Below, piece by piece: positions 48,978 through 60,244 of a stretch of DNA of 64,000 nt. Position 1 is the stretch's first letter, and every line of letters starts with the position of its first letter. Location of the stretch: the NCBI RefSeq assembly GCF_040954645.1, contig NC_092806.1:23089644-23153643 (forward strand), written 5' to 3'. The notes under the pieces were generated by a model. The model ran no database searches, was not told where the DNA came from, and was given only the letters and a program-made list of their open reading frames with translations. The position numbers and the translations under genes were made by a program. This DNA comes from Diabrotica undecimpunctata (taxonomy: Eukaryota > Arthropoda > Insecta > Coleoptera > Chrysomelidae).

Positions 48978-49069
48978 TCATTATCTATTATATACTACAA
49001 AATGAAACGTTTCCGCTAATATATGAACTAGGTAACATCTATCTTGTTTTTTCTTCTCCTCTTATCTGA

Positions 49070-49072
<3 letters not shown>

Positions 49073-49140
<68 letters not shown>

Positions 49141-49171
49141 GTATATATAATATATATAGATATAGATATAG

Positions 49172-49231
<60 letters not shown>
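49073..49231. repeat. Compound (TA)n / (GATA)-like microsatellite
   Basis: Two long (TA)n tracts (49073-49134 and about 49180-49231) are joined by GTATATGTATATAT and AGATATAGATATAGA interruptions. Confidence 0.95.
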
Positions 49232-49236
<5 letters not shown>

Positions 49237-50009
49237 AATTCATTAAGCTTCTGACATCATCCACTATAAAACATAAAATAATACCCTCCATCATTTCCTA
49301 ATTCTGGTAGCAGTCTTTGCTTGTCATTCATAAACAAATTAATTTCATCTCGTCTCTCATAAAACCGCTGTAGACGTCTTTTACAACTCAAGCATCTGGC
49401 ATTACTGAATTATACAACGTTAACATAATTAGGATCAAATTATTTCAGTTACTGAAATTGTCGATGTGCAAGGGCATGTGATCGACTGCTTTTATAACTA
49501 TTTGCATAAAGCGATACACCAAAAATATTTAGTCTCCCTTTTGAAGCAATTACTAGGTTTTCATTATTTAGTAATTTAACACTAGCCCAAATAAGACACT
49601 TTGAATTCACAGAGAAGTTACATTAATTTGAATTTAATTTTAACTTAACCTTAAAACTCTTTAACGCCCACATTATTTTCTAACAGTGTTTAGTATCTAC
49701 TTACTTAGCCACACACCTTAAGGCCGGAAGGAAGTACAGTATTCCAAAAAGTATGCTTATTATCATTAACAGTTGTTATCCTTAAACATTTAGGGTCTCC
49801 AATTTTAGACACATTTGTACAACGAAAGCATAGCATGATTTGCAAAAAAGTGTAACTAATACGTCGCCACATGTTTATGAGTAGTTGAGGTATGTACATT
49901 TAGTCGGATAACACCCACTGCAGAGAGACTAGTTGTTTGAAAGATAAAAGAGCAGTTTGTTGTTCTGTTTTGTTTGCGATGTTATTAAGGAAGTAAGTAA
50001 TAAAAAATA
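49232..50009. other. No recognisable gene
   Basis: AT-rich, nothing supportable. Confidence 0.45.
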
Positions 50010-50375
50010 TTAGGCCCACATCATGGCTTCGTACTCTACAATAAGGTGTATAGGGGTAAACCCAACAGTCTTAAGAAGTGGGGGTGATACACACGGCCCT
50101 TGAAATGCCAACGCACACCAACTTCGCTGAAAGCGAACCAACTGGACTGTGACTAAAGCCAGTCTAGCCCGGGGCCACCACACAAGGGCTGCATACGTCG
50201 GTACAAGCCTTATCATGGATTGATATATCCAATGTAAGATTTTTGGCTGCAGATGCCATTTGGTCCCGAAAGCTTTTCTTCGCGCCCTGAAAGCTGCAAC
50301 TGCCTTTTTCATCTTGAAGTGCCGATGTTTTTTTCAGGTTCCAAGTCAGGTACTTCACTGATTTAAACACCGATT
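50010..50375 (-). pseudogene. LINE RT C-terminal segment of another type (R1/I-like?)
   Basis: Minus strand, two overlapping frames. VKYLTWNLKKTSAL is the KYLGV block with Trp-for-Gly-type decay. KKAVAAFRARRKAFGTKWH, LQPKILHWIYQSM, LVPTYAALVWWPRARLALV and GFTPIHLIVEYEAMM follow. The VWWPR block and LxPIHLxVExEA are found after the RT palm in LINEs that may carry RNase H. No RNase H or upstream RT core is visible. It differs from families A to D. Confidence 0.68.
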
Positions 50376-52139
50376 AAGCTTTACTATAGAAGGTGAACTC
50401 CCTGGTTGATCCGATGGTCCTCCTCGAAGGCTCCATGTATAAAGATTTAGGTAGTTTAAACCAACTTTGGAGAATCATCGTATTATTGTCCTAGTAGAAT
50501 TTAAAAAAGTGTATACATCGTTTGTATCTGTTCCCAGAATATATGAACCAAAGATGGATTCCACTATTTTTGCACCCACTTTAGCAGTGTAATTTTCTAC
50601 AAATATGTTGATGTCGAACGATTTTATATCTATTTTTTTAATCTCTCAATCTCAGAATTGAATATTTCTAGCTCTTCTCCTGTGCTTTTTTTAGTGTGTA
50701 TTAAGTTGGTATTAAATGGTTATCTGTATAGCTTTAACACCATTATTCTGTCGCTGATTGGTAAAATAACTTTTTATTAATTGTTGTAGAGTAGATGTTA
50801 CCAATATTCCCACTCTTTACTGTGCGTCGTCTCTTCCTGAACAACTTCATTAGTACACTGTATTCCTTAAAATCTATCAACTGTGTAATAAACGAGAACG
50901 TTTTCTTAATCAAATTTAATATCCGATACGTACTGCATTCACATTAGAGATAAAGAAATCACAAGGTCAATTCTTGACAGCTTCTGGTTTGAATATAGAA
51001 AATAATTGTGTCTTGCATGGTCAATTGTAGGTAGTATGTTGACGTGTAGGCAAACCATCCACATTGTTCATTGTCGCTCCTGGCAACACAACGAAAAATA
51101 TACTATATCACAAGCTCTTTAAATGAAAATAATGGACATGAGTGCAACCCATTGAGCAAATGGTTATTTTGTTGTCATGTGAATTAGCTTATTTATACAG
51201 TTTTATTCAACTTAATTAATTTAATCTCAATATAAAAAATTAATATATCTTAGCTAATAATTTAACAGAACATTTATTAATTCTAAGGCGGTACGAAACT
51301 CGTAGGGTCCAGTGGTTTATTTATAAATCACATTATGTTTTTTAGTAAGAAATTTTTGTAAAACCTAATAAAACTCCTAGTCGTGTTCTAGTCTAATCAT
51401 TGACAATATAAACTCATATCTCGTGGAAAAATATTATTTTCACATTTTCTAAAGTAATATCGAGATAAAATGTAGCCTTGTTGGGAAATAAAAGCACAAT
51501 ATGATTTTATAAGCAACCTCTTCTCGTATCGTATCTTGTTCATGATTCTTTATTAAAGTACCGTTTTTTTCTTAACTTCTACTACTTCCTTTTTTTAATT
51601 TAGAAAAAACAAGTGGGTTTTTATATTTTGTACAACAGTATTGTTTTCATAAATTATTAGCTTTATAAGGCAAAAAACAATTTAGTAAACGTTATGAACT
51701 CTTGGAATAACAATTATTTTCTTGAGTGTTTTACATTTTAATCATTATTTCATAACACTTTTCTAAAGACTCTAAAAAAAACAAATCAGGCATCGCCTGT
51801 TCGCTAAAAATGTTTTTATGACGGATCAGTAGCGTAGGGATAGACTAGTAGCTCTTTGATTTAATTTACTTTTGACTAGTGTCAACAACAGTTGCCTGTG
51901 TAGGTGTTTAACAATATATTTTTGTTTTTTTTTTTGTTGAATTTTGATATTTTTGTGGATGGAACAAATAAATTCCCAGCAGAAAAAATGTAACAAATTT
52001 GAAAGGTTCTCTTAAGCAATGACTTCAAGATAAAAAGATAGTGCCTACCGTATATAAAAAAAATAACCTCAAAATGGATCACATGCGTTTGTTTAGCTTG
52101 CGATTAATTTTCCTAATTAAACTAAAATCATTCCTGTTT
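50376..52139. other. No recognisable gene
   Basis: AT-rich sequence with short open frames only. The first 250 bp may contain more of the minus-strand LINE but I cannot align it. Confidence 0.4.
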
Positions 52140-54035
52140 CGAGGCATAATCTAGAGCACTACCATCAGCAGAAATAGGAAGCGATCATAAATTGGTATTG
52201 TGCAAAATCCGAATGAAAACACATATATGTGATAACAAAACCCTAGAATAAACCACAAAGATAAACGTCGAAAGCTTACAGGATGACTCCACAAGATACC
52301 TATTCCAAAAAAGAATAACCGAAAAAGCAGGAATACATATATCACAGAAAGTGATGGAATCGAAGAAAGCTGGACAAAAATTAAGTCTAATATCTTGACC
52401 TCGGCCAAGGAAGTTCTTAGTGAAAGAAATATAAATAAGAATAAATCGTTTGGAAGGCGAACAACTCCGTGGTTTTGTACAGAAGGGAAAGAGAAATGTA
52501 AGGAAAAGAAAAAGCCTTATCTGAAATACATATCAACCAAAACACAAGAGGCGTACTATAATTACAAGACAATTAAAAACGCATCACATGCACTTGTAAA
52601 AAAAATAAAAAATGAACACTGGGAACGCTTTTCAGAAATAATGGAACATGATTTTTATCGTCTAGAAAAAGAAATATGGCTCTTCATTAGAGGTCTAAGA
52701 CTCTCAGAACGGAAGTAAATGAACTAATAGAACCAAAACACATAGAAAAGGATAAGTGGATTGACTACCTACAAAAGCTCTATGCAGAGGAAGAACAAAC
52801 GCTAGAATTGGAAACACCAGAAATTACCACAAATGAAGAAAGTAATATAAATGTACAGGATGTTCGGAAAATACTTGAAAACCTCAAGAACAGAAAAGCA
52901 GCAGGTAAATACAGGATACCAAACGAATTACTGAAATATTGTGGAGCAACACTGATAAAACAATTAACATTAATTAATAAAATTATAAAACGCAATAAAA
53001 TACTGAAAGAATGGAGAACGAGCGAATCAACTGTACTATTCAAAAAAGCAGATACAAAACAGCCAGAAAACTACAGAGGTGTAAACTTGTTCAATACTAC
53101 CCTAAAACTTACAACTAAAATTTTACAAGTGCCAATAGATCAGAGGATAAGTTTAGCAGATGAACAACAGGGTTTTCGTAGTGGAAGATCGTGTACAGAT
53201 GCAACATTCATTATAAAGCAAATTACTGAGAAATCGCTAGAGTATCATAGACCAGCATTTCTGTGTCTGATTGACCTAAAGAAAGCGTTTGACAGAGTAA
53301 GACTCAAAGATGTAATCCACCTTCTGTATAATAGAGAAGAGTCCTTAAGTATTGTAAAAATTAATTGAAAACATCTACCAAAACAACAAAATGAAAGTCA
53401 GAATAGATGGACAACTTACAGAACCTATAGAAATAGGCAGCGGAATAGGTCAAGGGGATTCATTGGGCCCCATGCTTTTCAATTTAATGAAATTTAATCA
53501 TGGATATAATCATAAAAAGCGTTAACAAAGGAAGAAGATAAAGAATGAGAAATAAAGAAATAAAAATACTCTGTTACGCAGACGACACAATATTGATAGC
53601 CCAAGATGGAGATAGTGTGCAAAGACTGGTCAACAGATTTAACATAAGAGCAAAAGAATTTAATATGACAATCTGATCTCAGAAAACTAAAACAATAGTA
53701 GTTAGCAAAGAACCAACCAGATGTAAAATAGAAATTGATGGCATCAGTATTGAACAAGTAATGGAAATAAAATACCTAGGAATTACACAGTCTATGGAGA
53801 CCTGGACAAAGAAGTGATAGATTAAGTACAAAAAGCAAATAGACTGGCAGGACGTCTTAATAACACTATATGGCGAAACAGACACATTAACACTGAGATG
53901 CAGTCAAGAATTTATAAAGCCAATGTAAGACCAATAATGACATAATCCTGGAAACGGCAGAGATGAGAGTACTGAGAAGAATTACAGAAAATACGCTGAA
54001 AGATCGAAAGAGAAGTGAAGACATTAAAAGAAAAT
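52140..54035 (+). mobile_element. LINE family B, longest copy in the window
   Basis: Begins in the last part of the endonuclease (AEIGSDHKLVLCKI, about 52165, the SDH motif) and includes the linker, RT and C-terminus. The conserved tail GRPxKRW and the (GAA)n end are missing. The last recognisable text is DRKRSEDIKRKCNVQCINEW near 54055. A tandem repeat related to its RT follows. Confidence 0.82.
52395..53960 (+). pseudogene. LINE family B linker, RT and C-terminal domain
   Basis: The linker is open at 52395-52718 (TTPWFCTEGKEKCKEKKKPY, then AYYNYKTIKNASHALVKKIK). The RT N-half is open at 52808-53368: KNRKAAGKYRIPNELLKYCG, EWRTSESTVLFKKADTK, PENYRGVNLFNTTLKL, EQQGFRSGRSCTDATFII and LIDLKKAFDRVRLKDVIHLL. 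After a shift come GSGIGQGDSLG near 53445 and LCYADDTILIAQDGD with YADD at 53575-53586. Then come RCKIEIDGISIEQVMEIKYL and, with stops, the C-terminal domain. The RQG motif reads GQG. Catalytic Asp residues are present, but the frame is broken at least three times. Confidence 0.87.
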
Positions 54036-54167
54036 GTAACGTACAGTGTATAAATGAATGGACATAAAATAAAAATAAAAAGTCGTATTGATGATTTAAC
54101 TAGTTTTTTAGTGTTTTGTGGTGGGTGTCCAACAGATTGTCGGATCGTGACGTATGATACATTATTG

Positions 54168-54765
54168 GAAAAGAGAAGGGGTAGCGAATATATTAAGACA
54201 GAAGAAATACATATGGCGCCAATGCCAAAAGGGTATTATATCATATCTCCGTTATTGGTCCGATTGAAGCGTGTAATGTGTTAAATGAAAGAGAAGGAAA
54301 TAACGCATATATTAAGACAGAAAAAACAAATAAGACAGCTGCCAAAAGGGCAGTACACAGTATCTTCAATATTAATAAACATGTAGTGACATAAGAGATT
54401 TCATAGGACACTATGAATAAAAATATATTTACTGTAAGACAAATTTTGATTTATTGACTTAAAGAAAGCCTCTTTCCGAGTACAAAATAAACAACTGACC
54501 GACTCCTAACATGCGATACTACAAATGAAGGGGAAGGATATAACGAATATATTAATGTAGAAAAAACAAACAAAGCGACTACCAAAAGGCCGTTACAAAG
54601 CATTTCGTTATTTATGAACGTATAGCGATATACGCAATATCACATGACACTATGGATCATAATAGACGCACTATAAGGTAAACTTGCTTTGTTGACCTGA
54701 AGAAGGCCTCTGACTGAGTACAAAATAAACAGCTAGCCGAATCCTAGCATATGACTCATCAAATA
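54168..54765 (+). repeat. Diverged tandem repeat, unit about 240 bp, 2.5 copies
   Basis: The two full units, 54288-54527 and 54528-54765, share GAAGGATATAACGAATATATT-like starts, a TGCCAAAAGGGCAG-like segment, GACACTATG, a TTGACTTAAAGAAAGCCTCT-like segment and GAGTACAAAATAAACA. A half unit precedes them (54168-54287). Within each unit one frame resembles FVDLKKAFDRVQ, the RT block of LINE B, so the repeat probably arose from LINE sequence. Confidence 0.75.
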
Positions 54766-55156
54766 AAACGACATGAGACATGTAGTAGATATAATTTTTA
54801 TAGCGACTCATCAAAAAATATATATACAGGATATAGTAAAAAAATTATCAGAAGAGTCAGAAGAGTATCAGATCATATTTTATACACTTCTCCAAGAAAT
54901 TAACGCACCACTTTCAAATATTAAAATATTTTATTAACGTTAATAAAAAATTCCATTGTAATGTTATATTTTGCAAGCCTCTTGTATATGCTATTCGTAC
55001 AATCTATATTTATTGACTGTGTTTTATCGCTATAGTTTTTTTTTGCAACAAAACAAAAAGAAGCAAAAAATGTACTAATTCTATAAATATACTATAGTGT
55101 TCACGAATTTTATTCGGCTACTGTTTAATTGTTGATTATTGTTAATTGTGTTTATT
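54766..55156. other. No clear gene; upstream part of the Tc1-like element
   Basis: AT-rich. The last part should contain the 5' TIR and leader of the Tc1-like element, but I could not pair it with a 3' TIR. Confidence 0.4.
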
Positions 55157-56134
55157 ATGGAGCGTCAATCACGTAATTTAACCTGATATGAATGTGCTTA
55201 AGCAGTGATACTGTCGGAAGAAGGTTGGAGTTAGCGAAGAATTGGTCGTCAGTTTAATGTGTTCCACACATCCGTCTCGAGAGTGTTAGAAAGATTCCTC
55301 GAAACAGGGGGCCATACTCGCAGACCAGGGCAAGGACGAAACCGGGTTACTACCCCTATTCAAGATCGATTTTTAAGAATTTCTGCTCTTCGACAACGTT
55401 TTGTAACACATCGTAGTCTTCAAATTCAGCTTCGAGACGTGCATGCTATACAAATTAGTACTGAAACTGTTCGCCAGCGACTTAAAGAATACAACTTAAC
55501 ACCTAGGAGTGCCGCCCGAGGTACTCTATTAGCTGCAGAGCATCGAAGGGAGAGACAACATTTTGCCAGAGAACACGTTAATTGGTTAAAGTGCTATTTA
55601 TTGATGAATCCCGATTTTGTTTGTATAATAACGACAGACGTGTTTGTGTGTTCCGACGACCCAACGAATGATTTGCTCAGTGTAACTTCTCACACACCAC
55701 ATTTTTTGGTGGAGGATCTGTTATGGTGTGGGGTGGTATTTCTTTGACCGCACGTAGTGACCTAGTGGTCATATAAAATGAAACTGTTACAGCTGAAAGG
55801 TACATATTGGAGATCCTGGAGCAACATGTAGTACCATTTGCTCCTTATATCGGTGAAAATTTCTTACTAATGCAAGATAATGCCAGACCTCACGCTGCAC
55901 AGATCGTCAGAAATTATCTAGAAGTAGAAATTAACACTATGGATTGAGTAATGGATATAGTCCGGACTTAAATCCTATTGAAAATCTCTGGAATATCCTT
56001 GGTAGGTGATTAAGAGTGACACCGATCCAACCAAACAACTTACAGGAAGTGGGAGAGAGGCTGATCCAGATTTGGAGAGAACTAGACCAAAATGAAATAC
56101 GGCAATTAATTTTAAGTATAGTGAAGTCGTTTTA
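55157..56134 (+). pseudogene. Tc1-like (DD34E) transposase, inactive
   Basis: Start at ATG 55157 (MERQSRNLT, followed by stops at three places before 55259). The paired DNA-binding domain reads RRIGRQFNVFHTSVSRVLER, GQGRNRVTTPIQDRFL and STETVRQRLKEYNL. A frameshift near 55585 moves into VLFIDESRFCLYNNDRR, which holds the first Asp (codon 55603-55605). FFGGGSVMVWGGISLTARSD, ENFLLMQDNARPHAA (second Asp) and, after another shift, SPDLNPIENLWNIL-like text (Glu) follow. The end, IVKSF, meets the SINE TSD. All three catalytic residues are recognisable, but in different frames. A SINE sits at the end of the coding part. Confidence 0.87.
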
Positions 56135-56434
56135 GAGGGCCTGCGTAGCGCAAGCGGTAGGATGCTTGCCTCGCACGCCGGTGGTCCGGAGTTAGAATCC
56201 TACCGCCGGCAAGAACAACTAGACATTTTTAAAAATGTCTATAGGCCCCAGGTCGACTCAGCTTGAATAAAATGAGTACCTTGGGTAAAACCAGGGGTAA
56301 TAATAGGCGGTTGAAGCGTAGCACTGGCCATGTTACCTTCCTTGTATACCGTAGGCCCTAGATATAGCAGACTACCTTGCCATACTCCCAAAGCCGCGCA
56401 GCGGTATAAAACTGGAGACTATTATTATTATTAT
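56135..56434 (+). mobile_element. tRNA-derived SINE with 11-bp TSD
   Basis: Flanked by identical 11-bp copies of AAGTCGTTTTA (56124-56134 and 56435-56445). The 5' head is tRNA-like: GCGTAGCGCAAGCGG serves as A box, and GGAGTTAGAATCC as a B-box-like sequence within about 75 bp. A 200-bp body follows (CCCAGGTCGACTCAGCTTG), and it ends in an (ATT)n tail at about 56419-56434. It has no coding capacity and would be mobilised by a LINE. The tail type does not match LINE A to D tails, so the partner LINE is not obvious here. Confidence 0.88.
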
Positions 56435-56649
56435 AAGTCGTTTTACCCTGTCGTATTTCGGATTAACGCCCGAAAAATAATTTATGACTCTAGTTACAGC
56501 CACTCTGTTATGCTTTCCCTTTTCTACCTGCTTTGTGGTACCGAACCTCCTACTGGTCGGCTGTAGTACTTGAGGATAAATCAGCGCTACCAAAACAATT
56601 TTTTTATAAATCGTGAAAAAACGCAAGTTGAATGCTTTGTGATGATAAT

Positions 56650-57241
56650 TTATTGAAAAAACTTTGAACATTGGTTTGATGAAAAATTATTGCAAAATCT
56701 GGAAAATTCGTCATTAATAGTGTTAGACAATGTTTCGTTTCACACCAGAGAGGAGGAAAAGTTTCCTACAAGCAGCTGGAAAAAAGAAGACTTAAGAAAG
56801 TGGCTGTCGGAGAAAAATATAAAACACGAACATCTAGTTTTAAAAGCTGAATTATTAAATAAGTGCAAAGAACACATTACTGAGAAAAAATTTGTCGTTG
56901 ACCAAATGACACTAAAATATGGTCATGAGGTCCTAAGACTACCACCATATCACTGCCAGTACAATCCAATTGAATTGGTGTGGGGCATCACTAAAAACTA
57001 CTATGATAAACATGCATGTAAGACCACCGATGAAGCCAGCGTTTTACAACTCTGGCAAGATGCACTAAACCAAGTCAATGAGTAACAATGGCGGAAATGT
57101 ATTGAGTACACTGAAAAAAAAATTTTAGAGTCATATGAAATAGAACAAGTTATTGATGAAGTAAGACCTTTATTTATTCGTAATGATGAAGATTCAGATG
57201 AATCGGATAGCGAGTCAGATAGTGATGATACCTGTCCATAG
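56650..57241 (+). pseudogene. Sailor-type (DD81E) transposase, C-terminal half
   Basis: Begins NFEHWFDEKLLQNLEN (truncated on the left). Then LIVLDNVSFHTREEEKFPTS holds the second Asp (codon 56726-56728), and the conserved SSWKKEDLRKWLSEKNI follows. YHCQYNPIELVWGITKNYYD holds the Glu (codon 56972-56974). There are 81 residues between them, one fewer than in the 8.2-9.4 kb copy. A TAA at 57083 is followed in frame by a further 50 codons ending in an acidic tail (NDEDSDESDSESDSDD) and a TAG at 57239-57241. The corresponding copy at 9.27-9.42 kb has the same layout, which shows the tail belongs to the protein. Confidence 0.87.
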
Positions 57242-57725
57242 ATTAAGACGTAGATAGAAAAATTAACACAAAAGGGTACCAACCACCAAAAAAAAACAAA
57301 AAAAAAAATAAAACAAAAACCGAATGCAGGAGAGAGCCGCACGACGCTCTTGAATGCAAGCACCAAAAAAATTTGATTAGCAAGTAAGGTTGATTAAGGA
57401 CATGACTGGACGAATGACTGGGTATTAGACGACGGATGAAAGGATTCGATGCTTGCTCGCTCTCGACTGCACTTGGTGCAAAAAAGGGAAAGCAAGTATC
57501 GGCACACACAACCATCATTAGATGGCCGAACAATTGCTTTGACCGGTAGTGATAAAGCCAAATGGGCTAACCTACCACTTAAATGTAAATACACGGAAAT
57601 CTTCCATTGCCTGACGGGGGATACCGCGAAATAGTCGAGACCTGGCTCCAAAGACCAGGGGGCGGAGGAAAGCCGGGGCTGGTTGTACCGCAGGAGGACA
57701 ACCTACCTCGGTGATTTGGGAAGAT
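57242..57725. other. Locally GC-richer segment, unassigned
   Basis: Composition is clearly higher in G and C than the neighbours, especially 57400-57720 (CCAGGGGGCGGAGGAAAGCC). The 61-codon plus-strand frame 57449-57634 and minus-strand frames have no motif that I recognise. It may be the end of an unrecognised TE or an old exon. Confidence 0.4.
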
Positions 57726-59244
57726 GTGTGTGGGAAGTAGGAATAAGTCTTTGTTTTATATAGATATATATTTTTATAGATATATTTATAAAATATATAA
57801 AAATAAAAATATAATACAAAATTTTGAACACCCAGTATTAACATTGACAAATTTTTTTATGCTTAAATAAAAATAGAGTTTAGTACACGCTGAAAAAGAA
57901 TTTTTGTTTTTTCAGCATAAATATTAACCACAATATTAATTTTTGAAGTTGCATGTGTAATATGAAAAATTTTTCAAAAACTTTAAATATGTCAAAAACG
58001 GCTATTTTTTCGAGAATGGTATCCCAATAAAAGTCGATCCAGAATTTTACGTAGATTCTAAAAAAAATAACAAAAAACAAAGTTTCTATTTAAAATAAGA
58101 AACTTAATGGCGACTTCCGGTACAACCGGAAGTGCAAGAAGAATGCAAATATTTAAAAAATGAAGAATGCTTTGCATAACCCATTATTCCAAGTTTGCAG
58201 AAACCAGTGACGACCAGAACTTTGAAAACTTTTAACCAACATGTTGCGAGAATGACGCTGTATATTTCATACTCAATGTTTATCAATTTACATTATGATA
58301 TTCAATTATTATAAAACACAATACAAAGTTATTTTATTAAAAAAATCCCTAATGTCGTATTATCAAATTAAGAAAACCGTACATTTTTAATTTGAAAACC
58401 GCTGACTGCCTGAGGCAAATCTGAACAGACACTTTTATTACTTATACGACATGCTAAAACGATCCTACTATATGGGCCAACACGATATGAGGCTGTTATA
58501 CGTAGTAGAAGTGGAAACACTCGTTATTAAGACTTTTTTCATATTTTAGTTTACTTTTCTTATCATTATTGTTTTAGAATTTTCCGTTTTATTTTTTTTT
58601 TCTCCTGTATTTCCTGTATATTAACATTTTCTGATGATTAGACAAATTGTTATAATTACTAATAAAATGTAGAAGAAATCTGGTAAAGTTTTATTTTTTA
58701 TTCTTTGCCTGTTTACAAATAAAATTGATTTATTGAAGTGGTGAGTTAATTTCTTGGAGAAGTGTATTTACTTGGTTTACATGAAAGAAGTTTATTTACT
58801 GTTTTAAAAATTTAACGAGTGACTGCTGATTGGGACGGGCAGAATTACTAGTTACTTATAAAGAGAAAAAAAGAAGAAGAGGACGACACAACACATAGAC
58901 ACATAATACTTAAATAACAAAAATCAGAATTTAATATCGATAAGAGGTAAAATTACCACCCTCGGAATTTTTAACTCAAAGACATGGCTATTTGCCTACA
59001 AGATCGAAGCTAAATGAGGCACCTGTCAAACAGGTATAATAAAAAGCGCTAATTAACATAAACAGGTTAAAAATATTCTTTTTATTTTTAAAATAGTCTT
59101 TTTCGAAAACGATTTCCGGAGTAGAAGTCGAAATGTCAAAACCAACATGAAACGTAATTTTTATAAACTAAATTGTAGTTTTATCACGTATAAATAATAT
59201 ATAAATGACAAGTGATACAATTTATAAGATAAATTACAACAGAC
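57726..59244. other. No recognisable gene
   Basis: AT-rich, nothing supportable. Confidence 0.45.
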
Positions 59245-59849
59245 CATCGAGTAAGAAGCTATGGAGAGGGCATCACGTGACTAAAAACGACCTCACTTCG
59301 GCCATATTGTTAAGATTGTTTTGACACTTTTGACAGATCGTATTGTTTGTTTACGTTTGTTGTTTTTCGAATATTTTTAGTTTTGTAATACTTTTATAGA
59401 AACTGTAATAATATATTGTGATAGTGCATAATAATGGTTTCTTGTTCTCAACGTAGTTGCAGTAGCAGAAGCAATGTTAATAAAAAATCTTCAGGAATAA
59501 CGTTCTACAGGTTAGTATACAAATATGTAAACAAAGTAATGGCCCATACTTCAGAGAATAAATTAATAGTATTTGACTGTATTAATTTATCTTTATGTAT
59601 AATATATCGTGTTTTTAGTGTTTACCTCGGGATAAATAAATCATAGTTTATTAAAAATGTATTGCACTTTTTTAGATTATGATTACATCTTCTGAATAAC
59701 TAGTCATATTTTTATAGTAGTTTTAATATTATTGAGTCCGGTCATGATCCCACCACCATATTGGTATTATCGTTAGCCACGCCTACCTACGCCGTTTTTA
59801 ATACACTCTTTAATATGCTCATAGCTTCTCCATAGATTCTAACTCGATG
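59245..59849 (+). mobile_element. About 605-bp segment bounded by 22-bp inverted repeats
   Basis: The 22 bases at 59245-59266 and the reverse complement of 59828-59849 match at 20 of 22 positions (core CATCGAGT, then CTATGGAG). The segment holds a THAP-type first exon. It may be a small TIR element that carries or captured the exon, or the repeat may be incidental. No TSD is evident. Confidence 0.45.
59434..59510 (+). CDS. Candidate first coding exon of a THAP zinc-finger protein
   Basis: MVSCSQRSCSSRSNVNKK and SSGITFYR match the start of THAP domains: two Cys near the N-terminus, then GI(S/T)F(H/Y)R. The exon would end at 59510, AG|GTTAGT being a good splice donor. Phase and position match the usual first exon of THAP genes, which break after FHR before FP. 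I find no second exon with the C2CH second half in the next kilobase. THAP domains occur in host transcription factors and in P-element transposases; either is possible. Confidence 0.5.
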
Positions 59850-60244
59850 TAACAGAGCTACTATAAAACTTTAAAGCACACTTAAATAAATAATTGACAA
59901 ATAAGACATATCAGTTACGTCGTATCTTCCGTGTACCCATAAATAAACTCGTAGTTCAGCCAAAGTAACTGACTACAAATTTTTAATTAAATCAATTTGG
60001 TGTGGAAATCAAACGTATTATTGATTGCACTGAATATCGGTTACTGGATATCCAAGGATAATAATTCTCCAGACGAGTACTTCATGTATATCTAATGGAC
60101 ACTATACCTACTGTTTAGTGTCGGTTTAAGGTTTCAATATCCCCGAAACACTATTGGAATTAGCGGATATTTGGCTGTTACAGTGTGATATTCTGAATCA
60201 AATATAAAGTTCAATTTTGGATTAAATTGAACTTATAAGTTTAT
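59850..60244. other. No recognisable gene
   Basis: AT-rich flank of the mariner-like element. Confidence 0.45.

Larger units (their letters stand above)
46110..48979 (-). mobile_element. LINE family D (RTE type), near full length, (GATA)n tail
   Basis: A 14-bp flank, ATTATCTAGTATAT (46096-46109), matches 48980-48993 at 13 of 14 positions and is the likely TSD. The minus-strand element begins only bases before the endonuclease and ends in GATAGATAGATAG (plus-strand 46110-46132 reads CTATCTATC). The copy at 60.8-62.2 kb has the same tail. It encodes an APE endonuclease, RT and C-terminal domain. Only the first is still open. Confidence 0.88.

Noticed and set aside
47752..49005. Plus-strand frames of 145 and 123 codons rich in Phe, Ser and Cys
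   Set aside because: They lie antisense to the intact LINE D endonuclease frame and have the composition of a reverse-complemented Lys/Glu-rich gene.
56135..56215. A functional tRNA gene
   Set aside because: The cloverleaf is incomplete and the B box departs from consensus. The head continues into a SINE body with tail and target duplication.
57449..57634. 61-codon plus-strand frame as a small gene
   Set aside because: No motif, no conservation evidence and no plausible signals. The higher GC content alone makes such a frame more likely by chance.
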